Assembly (NCBI GenBank): GCA_007135355.1
Contig: SLJA01000190.1
Span: 1-12,267, forward strand
Length of the DNA: 12,267 bases
Direction of reading: 5' to 3'
Origin: Wenzhouxiangella sp.
GTDB taxonomy: Bacteria > Pseudomonadota > Gammaproteobacteria > Xanthomonadales > Wenzhouxiangellaceae
Below, piece by piece: positions 6,736-12,267 of this stretch. The notes beneath the pieces are model-generated. The model ran no database searches. It saw only the letters and a program-made list of their open reading frames with translations, and had not been told where the DNA came from. The number at the start of each line of letters is the position of its first letter. The first letter of the stretch is position 1. A program made the position numbers and the translations under genes.

Positions 6736-7314
6736 ATGGGATTGTTCAGCAATTTGTTCGGACAGAAGCTGTCGCCTGAAGATCAGCGACGGCTTGCCCG
6801 CGAACTCCTCGACCAGGTCGCACAGGTTTCCGCACAAGGAAGCCCGGGCAAGGCGCTAAAAATTCTGGCTGGGAAGGCGCACCAGTTCTACCCGATGCTG
6901 GGTCTGGGTGGCGAGCTGCATCCGGACTTTGCCGAACTGCTCCGTCGACTGCGGGCGCAGGAAGGCGCTGGCCGGGTCAGCCTCGCGAGTGTCCGGGTCC
7001 TGCCATGGAGCACCTGGCCGGCACCGACCGTCGGCGATGTGATCGCGGCCGCTGCCGACCAGAATCAAGACGTGCTCTACTGCCGCGGCGCGAAAGGCAG
7101 CCATGGACTGGATGCGCTGGCAGAAGTGGATGCCCTGGCCGAATTTCAGCGCGACTCGCAGGCCGCCATGATTGTCATTGGAGATGAGCACATGATGTTC
7201 CGGCGCAGTTTTTTGACCGATGCTGTGCGTGACGCAGACCCGAACTCCGAAGACGTCGGCCAGGATCTGGCTGACGAGGCCGAGTGCGCCAGCCTGAAGG
7301 TGCTGTTTTTCTAG
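6736..7314 (+). CDS. Hypothetical protein, 192 aa, unrecognised
   Basis: The ATG at 6736 has a good GGGAGG ribosome binding site (6721-6726) about 9 bases upstream. The protein has no signal peptide or membrane helix. Residues 1-60 are helical and basic-acidic (FSNLFGQKLSPEDQRRLARELLDQV, here given in part as LSPEDQRRLARELLDQV). The middle holds LPWSTWPAPTVGDVIAAAA, and the C-terminus reads AMIVIGDEHMMFRRSF before an acidic tail (NSEDVGQDLADEAE) ending LKVLFF. I do not recognise a family. The gene starts just downstream of the broken DUF1415 copy and is followed by a small membrane protein on the same strand. Codon choice looks like that of the flanking chromosomal genes. Confidence 0.75.
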   Translation: MGLFSNLFGQKLSPEDQRRLARELLDQVAQVSAQGSPGKALKILAGKAHQFYPMLGLGGELHPDFAELLRRLRAQEGAGRVSLASVRVLPWSTWPAPTVGDVIAAAADQNQDVLYCRGAKGSHGLDALAEVDALAEFQRDSQAAMIVIGDEHMMFRRSFLTDAVRDADPNSEDVGQDLADEAECASLKVLFF

Positions 7315-7431
7315 AAAGCGCGCGCGGGTCGGAAATCTGGAGAAAGCGACTTCTGCATTGGCTCCGTACATGCCCGACCAGATAGCCGTTCCCTGTGATG
7401 GTGGTAGCCTTGATCCGGCGGTGGTTCTGAC

Positions 7432-7650
7432 ATGACCCGGCTCATACGCCTGGTTGGTGGGCTGGCCCTGCTTGCTATCTGCATTGGCGGCCTGATTGAT
7501 ATCGTCGGTCACATCCGCGCGGCGGAAAGCGCATGGTCATTGATCATCGCTGTCTTGACCTTCCTTATCGTCCTGGCATTTGCCCTGATCGGTGCCGCCA
7601 TGATCGTGGCTGGCTTCAGCAGCTCAGGTCGAGGGCGGCGCAAGCGCTAA
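7432..7650 (+). CDS. Small two-helix membrane protein, 72 aa
   Basis: Two hydrophobic segments are visible: residues about 5-26 (LIRLVGGLALLAICIGGLI) and about 36-62 (LIIAVLTFLIVLAFALIGAA). A short loop containing RAAES joins them, and a basic tail (GRGRRKR) is probably cytoplasmic. The ATG at 7432 has only a weak GGTGG upstream. Family unknown. It lies 117 bp after the 192-residue gene on the same strand and may be co-transcribed with it. Between its stop and the end of the opposing DUF1415 gene are 87 bp where I see no gene. Confidence 0.6.
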   Translation: MTRLIRLVGGLALLAICIGGLIDIVGHIRAAESAWSLIIAVLTFLIVLAFALIGAAMIVAGFSSSGRGRRKR

Positions 7651-7737
7651 GGAAAATGGGTGATCCATTCGAGCTGATCGCCTTTACAGCCGAGCAAGTT
7701 GCCGGTGGTCACCTCACAGCCGTCCTGGATCACTGCT

Positions 7738-8313
7738 TCAGCGATCCAGCAATGCGCGCCAGCCGTCCAGGCCCAACTTCCGCAGGGTCTGGATGTTGCG
7801 CTGGTAAATCAGGTTCGGGTCTGACAGCGGTTCGGTCGCGGCGGCGATGCTGTCCTCGCGCAGCAGGTGCAGCATCGGATAGGGCGAGCGGTTGGTGCAG
7901 TTGGCTGGATCATCCGGCGCGCTGTCGGCGAACTGGTAGTCGGGATGGAAGCTGGCGATCTGGATTACGCCGTCCAGCGCCAGTTGTTCGAGCAGCTGAT
8001 CGGCCAGATCGAGGAAATCGTTGTAGTCCACAAAGTCGCTCAGCACGCCGGGGTGAATCAGCAGGCTGGTTTCGCACTCAGCCGGATCGCTGGCCTGCAG
8101 GCTGAGCAGTGCCTCCACCAGGTCTTCGGCCAGCTGCTGCGGGCTGGTGGCGGCACTGACGCTAAAGCGAATTCGACCCTGGCGCCACGGCGTGACGGCA
8201 AACGGGCACAGGTTCAGGCCAATGACGACCCGCTCCAGCCAACGGCGCGTGGATTCGATGATCTCTTGAGCGTCGATTGATGCTTTCCGGAGAAGACTCG
8301 AGTCAGCGTTCAT
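7738..8313 (-). CDS. DUF1415 family protein, complete
   Basis: This is a 191-residue cytoplasmic protein. The family signature is clear: RRWLERVVIGLNLCPFA near residues 23-39 (with the conserved Cys), FSVSAATSPQQLAEDL, LIHPGVLSDFVDYNDFLDL, VIQIASFHPDYQFADS, RSPYPMLHLLREDSI and DPNLIYQRNIQTLRKLG near the end. Length agrees with the family, which is common in beta- and gammaproteobacteria and has no established function that I know of. Its ATG overlaps the end of the upstream PIN-toxin gene by 11 bp and lacks its own clear ribosome binding site, so it is probably translated as the third gene of the toxin-antitoxin operon. A truncated paralogous 3' end lies at 6501-6650. Confidence 0.88.
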   Translation of the reverse strand: MNADSSLLRKASIDAQEIIESTRRWLERVVIGLNLCPFAVTPWRQGRIRFSVSAATSPQQLAEDLVEALLSLQASDPAECETSLLIHPGVLSDFVDYNDFLDLADQLLEQLALDGVIQIASFHPDYQFADSAPDDPANCTNRSPYPMLHLLREDSIAAATEPLSDPNLIYQRNIQTLRKLGLDGWRALLDR

Positions 8314-8758
8314 GCACGGCAGAAGCTATGTCATCGATCGGATTGATCAACCGCGCGAAGCCGAATCCTTGGAAGTCGGAAACATTCCGCGTGGCCCAAT
8401 CCGTCACGCCGTGATGGCGCAGAGTCAGCGCAATTCGGGCATCGAAAACGGCCCGCCGGGAGAGGTCGGGCTGCTTGGCGATGAGCCACAGCTTATCCAT
8501 GATCGGCGCATTTTCGATCAGCGCCCAGCGCGCGTTGCTTCGCCAGCTCATGCAAACAGCGGCGGCATCGGGCGCGCTCATTGGTCGTGCCAGCACTGCC
8601 GGGTTGCGCAGAAGCTGATAGAGCTCGAGCAGTACCAGTTCGCAGATGGCTACGTCGTCACGATTGGAGCAGGACTCAATGAAGGCTCTGGCGCGCTCGT
8701 GCTCGGGACAATCCTGGTTCTGCGCGTACAGCAGGATGTTGGTATCGATGGATAGCAC
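8303..8758 (-). CDS. vapC: PIN-domain ribonuclease toxin, VapC-like
   Basis: This is a 151-residue PIN-domain protein. It starts with GTG (8756-8758), one base after the antitoxin stop. The acidic metal-binding residues expected for a PIN nuclease are present: D5 in SIDTN, E45 in LLELYQLL, D106 in VFDARIAL and D128 in TRNVSDF. VapC toxins are Mg-dependent RNases that cut tRNA or rRNA and are neutralised by the VapB antitoxin encoded just upstream. The active site is intact, so the toxin is likely functional. The gene overlaps the DUF1415 gene by 11 bp. Confidence 0.9.
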   Translation of the reverse strand: MLSIDTNILLYAQNQDCPEHERARAFIESCSNRDDVAICELVLLELYQLLRNPAVLARPMSAPDAAAVCMSWRSNARWALIENAPIMDKLWLIAKQPDLSRRAVFDARIALTLRHHGVTDWATRNVSDFQGFGFARLINPIDDIASAVHER

Positions 8759-8759
8759 G

Positions 8760-8987
8760 TCAGCGATTGGCCAGTTCGCGCCAGTCGGGCTCCGCGGCCT
8801 TGAAGTCTCCCAGTGCGCTGGCCTGAGGCGGTCGCCAGGCGTGCGCCCCGCGTCCGGGAGGGTAGATGCGCAGCATATGCTCGAGCCCCCGGCGCAGCAC
8901 CTCAGCCAGACTGATTTCCTGCTCAGCTGCGATGCGCTTGGCCTCGCGATACAGCTCGTCGGGCAACTGGATTTGCGTTCTAATCAT
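8760..8987 (-). CDS. vapB: Ribbon-helix-helix antitoxin, VapB-like
   Basis: This is a 75-residue protein starting MIRTQIQLPDELYREAKRI, the beta-strand and first helix of a ribbon-helix-helix (CopG/Arc) DNA-binding domain, followed by SLAEVLRRGLEHML. The C-terminal part, rich in proline and tryptophan (WRPPQASALGDFKAAEPDW), is the likely toxin-binding tail. An in-frame TTG at 9023 would lengthen the protein by 12 residues, but that TTG is part of the -35 box, so the ATG at 8987 is preferred. It should repress its own promoter through the palindrome touching its start codon. Confidence 0.9.
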   Translation of the reverse strand: MIRTQIQLPDELYREAKRIAAEQEISLAEVLRRGLEHMLRIYPPGRGAHAWRPPQASALGDFKAAEPDWRELANR

Positions 8988-9023
8988 GGTGTAAAATTTA
9001 CACCGACACTGAAATGATGTCAA
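8988..9023 (-). promoter_or_regulatory. vapBC promoter and operator, predicted leaderless start
   Basis: Read on the - strand, a perfect -35 box TTGACA (9023-9018) is followed after exactly 17 bases by TAAATT (9000-8995) as -10. Only seven bases then remain before the ATG at 8987, so transcription should begin at or next to the start codon. The -10 box lies inside a 17-bp palindrome, GGTGTAAAATTTACACC on the + strand (8988-9004, 8-bp arms around one base), the expected operator of the VapB protein. Confidence 0.75.
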
Positions 9024-9072
9024 TTAGGCTTGGCCGAGTCGTCTTGGGCTCCTCAAGCGGATCAACCGCCGT

Positions 9073-9086
9073 GGCCGTCTTTCCGC
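9073..9086 (+). promoter_or_regulatory. Possible sigma-54 -24/-12 element upstream of hypX
   Basis: GG (9073-9074) and GC (9085-9086) are ten bases apart within TGGCCGTCTTTCCGCG, the spacing of a sigma-54 promoter, and lie 46 bases before the hypX start. The -24 side (TGGC) fits but the -12 side (CCGC instead of TTGC) is poor. Some hydrogenase operons use sigma-54. This is a weak guess. Confidence 0.18.
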
Positions 9087-9132
9087 GGTAATCTGCGATT
9101 ATCAGCGCTGAAGATTCCGAACCAATCAGCCC

Positions 9133-10806
9133 ATGCGCATTCTGCTCCTCTGCCACGCCTTCAACAGCTTAAGCCAGCGCGTCCACGCCGAGTTGCGCGC
9201 GGCCGGGCATGAGGTCAGCGTGGAGCTGGATATCAGCGATGAGGTGACGGCCGAAGCTGTCAAGCTGTTCCAGCCGGACGCTGTCGTAGCGCCGTTCCTG
9301 AAGCGCAAGATTCCCGAGGATGTGTTCGCCACTGTGCCCTGCTTGATCGTCCACCCCGGCCCGCCGGGCGATCGTGGACCTGCCGCGCTGGACTGGGCTG
9401 TGCTGGCGGGAGAACACGAGTGGGGGGTGTCCATCATTCAGGCCACGGCCGAACTCGACGGCGGGCCGGTGTTGGCCAGTCGGACATTCCCGATGCGCCC
9501 GGGCCGCAAGTCCAGCCTGTACCGGCTGGAGGTGACCGAGGCGGCGGTGGCGGCTTTGTTCGAGGCGCTGCAAAAGATCGAGCGGGGTGAGCCCGGCGAT
9601 CCGCCGCCGCCGGGACGCTGGCGTGATCCGGTGTCGCCAACCGCGCGGCGCATCGGTTGGACAAGCGATAACACCCTTACCGTGCTCAACAAGATACGCA
9701 GCGCCGACGGCTTTCCCGGCGTGATCGACGAGATCGCCGGGCGCGAGGTGCGATTGTTCAACGCCTGGATCGAGCCGGAACTGACGGGTGATCCGGGCAC
9801 GCTGCTGGCCCTCTGCCACGGCGCGGTGTGCCGGGCCACGGTCGACGGCGCGGTTTGGATCGGCCACATGAAAGAGGCCGGTGAGCGGCCGTTCAAGCGC
9901 CGCGCCACGGCAGTGCTGGGCAAAGCGGTGGCCGAATTGCCCGAGTTGCCGATCGACAGTGATCCCGAGAAAGGCCGCGGCCCGATCTGCTACCGAGAAA
10001 TCGGCGCCGTCGGCGTCCTCGAATTCGACTTCTACAACGGCGCCATGTCCACCGAAGACTGCCGCGCCCTGCTGGCGGCTTACCAGCAGGCCACCCGGCG
10101 TCCGACCCGCGTGATCGTGCTGGCCGGCGGTTCGGATTTCTGGTCCAACGGCATGGACCTGAACGCCATCGAGGCCGCCGACAGCCCGCCGGATGAGTCC
10201 TGGGACAACATCCGCGCCATCGACGAGATCGCCGAGGCCGTGATCCGCACCACCTCGCACCTGACCGTCAGCGCGATCGGCGGCAACGCCGCGGCGGGTG
10301 GGGTGTTCCTGGCCCTGGCCGCCGACGAAGTCTGGGCGCGCTCCGGCGTGGTGCTGAACCCGCATTACAAGAACATGGGTAACCTGTACGGGTCGGAATA
10401 CTGGACCTATCTGCTGCCAAAGCGCGTGGGCGAGGACGGCATCGCAGCGGTGATGGGTCATCGCTTGCCCATGCTGGCGGCCGAGGCGGAAAGCCTGAAC
10501 TTGATCGACCGAGTTGGCCCCGGCAATCGGGCTGACTTCGACCGGTTCGTGGCCGCTGAAGCCCAAAGTCTGAGCGAAGCGGATTTCGACGTTCGGCTCA
10601 AAACCAAAACCGAACGCCGCGCGCGGGACGAGGCCGAGCGCCCGCTGCAGGCCTACCGCGACGCTGAACTGGAACGAATGCGCATGAATTTCTACGGCTT
10701 CGACCCGTCCTACCACGTCGCCCGCTTCCGCCTGGTCCGGCGCAGCCCGCACGCCTGGACACCGCTGTACCTGGCCCATCACCGAGCGCGGGTCGGCGGC
10801 AAATGA
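9133..10806 (+). CDS. hypX: Hydrogenase maturation protein HypX (CO-forming)
   Basis: This 557-residue fusion is typical of HypX/HoxX in length and order. Residues 1-170 are a formyltransferase-like domain with LIVHPGPPGDRGPAALDWA (H74) and AELDGGPV (D109). A middle linker resembles the C-terminal barrel of formyltransferases (GWTSDNTLTVLNKIRSADG, then EIAGREVRLFNAW). From about residue 290 comes an enoyl-CoA hydratase/crotonase domain with VIVLAGGSDFWSNGMDLN, AIGGNAAAGGVFLALAADEVW and LNPHYKNMGNLYGSEYWTYL. From the literature as I remember it, HypX transfers formyl from formyl-THF to CoA and releases CO, the active-site ligand of [NiFe] hydrogenase, which supports maturation in the presence of oxygen. 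The ATG at 9133 has no clear Shine-Dalgarno. The stop overlaps the hypF start (ATGA), so the two are translationally coupled. Confidence 0.93.
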   Translation: MRILLLCHAFNSLSQRVHAELRAAGHEVSVELDISDEVTAEAVKLFQPDAVVAPFLKRKIPEDVFATVPCLIVHPGPPGDRGPAALDWAVLAGEHEWGVSIIQATAELDGGPVLASRTFPMRPGRKSSLYRLEVTEAAVAALFEALQKIERGEPGDPPPPGRWRDPVSPTARRIGWTSDNTLTVLNKIRSADGFPGVIDEIAGREVRLFNAWIEPELTGDPGTLLALCHGAVCRATVDGAVWIGHMKEAGERPFKRRATAVLGKAVAELPELPIDSDPEKGRGPICYREIGAVGVLEFDFYNGAMSTEDCRALLAAYQQATRRPTRVIVLAGGSDFWSNGMDLNAIEAADSPPDESWDNIRAIDEIAEAVIRTTSHLTVSAIGGNAAAGGVFLALAADEVWARSGVVLNPHYKNMGNLYGSEYWTYLLPKRVGEDGIAAVMGHRLPMLAAEAESLNLIDRVGPGNRADFDRFVAAEAQSLSEADFDVRLKTKTERRARDEAERPLQAYRDAELERMRMNFYGFDPSYHVARFRLVRRSPHAWTPLYLAHHRARVGGK

Positions 10807-12267
10807 GCGCGGATCACGAGAAACTCCCGGTCCGCCGGGTCACCGTGGCCGGCCGTGTCCAGGGCGTGGGTTTTCGACCCTTCGTCTATCGCCTGGCGCA
10901 CGAGCTGAACCTGACCGGCTGGGTCTACAACGCCTCCGGCGTGGTCGAAGTCGCCATCCAGGGCCTGGTGGATCAGCTCGACGCCTTTGCTCGTGACGTC
11001 ATCGACCGCGCTCCGCCGCTGGCCCGGCCTGAGCTTAAGCGCAACGAGCCGGGTGAGTGGGAGGACTTCCGCTCCTTCGAGATCCGCGCCAGCCAGGCGC
11101 AAGCCGAGCCCGAGATCCACGTCCCGCCGGACCAGTTCATGTGCGATGACTGTCTGGCCGAAATCAGCGATCCGACCGAGCGCCGCCACCGCTATCCCTT
11201 CATCAATTGCACCCAGTGCGGCCCGCGCTACACCATCATCCGCGCGCTGCCCTACGACCGGCCGAACACCACTCTCAAGGATTTTCCGCTGTGCGCCGAC
11301 TGCGACGCGGAATACCGCAACCCGCTGGACCGTCGCTTCCACGCCCAGCCGCTGGCCTGTGCGGTGTGCGGGCCGGAATTGCGTTTCCGACACGGTACGG
11401 ATCTCACGCAAGGCAACGAAGACAGCCTGGCCGCGGCGATCTGCGTGATCGAGGCTGGCGGGATACTGGCCGCGCGCGGGGTCGGCGGCTATCACCTGAT
11501 CTGCGACGCGGCCAACGAAACGGCGGTGGCCACCTTGCGCGCGCGCAAGCGCCGGCCCGACAAGCCGCTGGCGGTGATGGTGCCCATGGCCGGTGCGGAC
11601 CGTCTGGACGCCGCGCGCGAGCTGGCCGATCTGGACCAGGCCACGGCCGCGCGGCTGGCCGACCCCGAACGCCCCATCATGCTGGCCCGCCTGCGGCCTG
11701 ATGCGCCGCTGGCACCCAGCATCGCGCCGGGTCTGAACGAAGTCGGCCTGATGCTGCCCTACAGCCCGATTCATCACCTGCTGCTGGGCGACCTGGGCCG
11801 GCCCATCGTCGCCACTTCGGGCAATCTGAGCGGCGAGCCGGTGCTGACCGATCCGGAAGACGTCGAAGCGCGCTTGAGCAACGTGGCCGATGCCTTCTTG
11901 CACCACAATCGCCCGATCCAGCGCCCGGCCGATGATCCGGTCTGGCGCCAGATTGCCGGCAAAGTGCGCCCGATCCGGCTGGGGCGGGGCAACGCGCCGC
12001 TGGAAATCGAACTGCCGGTAACCCTGGAAAAGCCGCTGCTGGCCGTCGGCGCCTTCCTGAAAAACACGGTGACACTTGCCTGGAAGTCGCGCGCCATCGT
12101 CTCCCCTCACATCGGTGAGCTGGACAGCCCGCGCGCGGTCGAGGTCTTTCGCCAGGTCTCGGCCGACCTGCAGTCCCTGTACGGCGTGCGCGCTGAAGCC
12201 TTGGCCTGCGATGCTCATCCCGATTTCCCCAACAGCCGCTGGGCGCGCGATGCCGGCCTGCCGCTGA
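10803..12267 (+). CDS. hypF: Carbamoyltransferase HypF, N-terminal part (runs off window)
   Basis: 488 codons are present of a protein normally about 750-780 residues long. Domains in order: an acylphosphatase domain at 10-95 with GRVQGVGFRPF (R25) and N43; a zinc-finger region with four CxxC pairs (C114/C117, C136/C139, C164/C167, C186/C189); a YrdC-like domain at about 205-385 (RARKRRPDKPLAVMV, then LPYSPIHHLLLG and IVATSGNLSGEPV); and the start of the Kae1/TobZ-like carbamoyltransferase domain (LLAVGAFLKNTVTLAW, SPHIGELDSP). HypF makes carbamoyl-AMP from carbamoyl phosphate and ATP and passes the carbamoyl group to HypE, giving the cyanide ligands of the [NiFe] site. All visible catalytic and zinc residues are present. 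It overlaps hypX by 4 bp. The C-terminal end lies outside the window. Confidence 0.95.
   Translation, partial: MSADHEKLPVRRVTVAGRVQGVGFRPFVYRLAHELNLTGWVYNASGVVEVAIQGLVDQLDAFARDVIDRAPPLARPELKRNEPGEWEDFRSFEIRASQAQAEPEIHVPPDQFMCDDCLAEISDPTERRHRYPFINCTQCGPRYTIIRALPYDRPNTTLKDFPLCADCDAEYRNPLDRRFHAQPLACAVCGPELRFRHGTDLTQGNEDSLAAAICVIEAGGILAARGVGGYHLICDAANETAVATLRARKRRPDKPLAVMVPMAGADRLDAARELADLDQATAARLADPERPIMLARLRPDAPLAPSIAPGLNEVGLMLPYSPIHHLLLGDLGRPIVATSGNLSGEPVLTDPEDVEARLSNVADAFLHHNRPIQRPADDPVWRQIAGKVRPIRLGRGNAPLEIELPVTLEKPLLAVGAFLKNTVTLAWKSRAIVSPHIGELDSPRAVEVFRQVSADLQSLYGVRAEALACDAHPDFPNSRWARDAGLPL

Noticed and set aside
7533..8105. 190-residue + strand frame overlapping the membrane peptide and DUF1415 genes
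   Set aside because: It is out of frame with the membrane protein and antisense to DUF1415. The short part from 7656 (MGDPFELIAFTAEQV) could be a gene start, but it runs into the DUF1415 antisense and is not supported.
9169..10782. 537-residue open frame on the - strand
   Set aside because: It lies antisense to hypX, whose protein has clear family motifs; the antisense translation is rich in Gly, Arg, His and Ala without motifs, as expected opposite GC-rich coding DNA.
10779..12218. 479-residue open frame on the - strand
   Set aside because: It is antisense to hypF, with no recognisable domain and the same compositional bias.

Overview
The window looks like chromosomal DNA of a GC-rich gammaproteobacterium, probably from or near the Xanthomonadales/Lysobacterales. 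The clues are a DUF1415 protein, a secreted beta-propeller protein that ends in an IFADRFEP tail (a type of ending I recall from that group), and a hypX-hypF pair for [NiFe]-hydrogenase maturation. The taxonomic placement is inference.

Left part (1-5171): a defence-type region, all on the + strand. It starts inside a tetratricopeptide (TPR) protein whose 5' end lies outside the window and which carries five nearly identical 138-bp (46-residue) repeats. A 139-codon partner gene overlaps or directly follows it. After a 274-bp gap come a AAA+ ATPase and a subtilisin-like serine protease, 12 bp apart. This pair matches the composition of the ietAS anti-phage / plasmid-incompatibility system.

Junction (5172-5384): immediately after the protease stop codon, and in the same frame, lie the last 70 codons of hypD (hydrogenase maturation), without a start. 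The defence cassette therefore appears to be inserted in, or recombined with, a hydrogenase maturation gene. Together with hypX and hypF on the right, this suggests that the defence region was added at the edge of a hyp locus.

Middle part (5385-9023): small accessory genes. There is a secreted NHL/SMP-30-like beta-propeller protein behind a 12-bp inverted repeat that covers its ribosome binding site. A truncated second copy of the DUF1415 gene 3' end follows. Two unrecognised genes come next, one soluble and one a two-helix membrane peptide. The complete DUF1415 gene is on the - strand, downstream of a VapBC-type toxin-antitoxin pair whose promoter predicts a leaderless mRNA. The two DUF1415 3' ends form diverged direct repeats that bracket the two unknown genes.

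Right part (9133-12267): hypX (CO supply for the [NiFe] active site) overlaps hypF (carbamoyl/cyanide ligand supply) by 4 bp; hypF runs off the window. Retention of hypX suggests a hydrogenase used under oxic conditions. With the local hypD reduced to a fragment, another intact hypD must exist elsewhere if the hydrogenase works.
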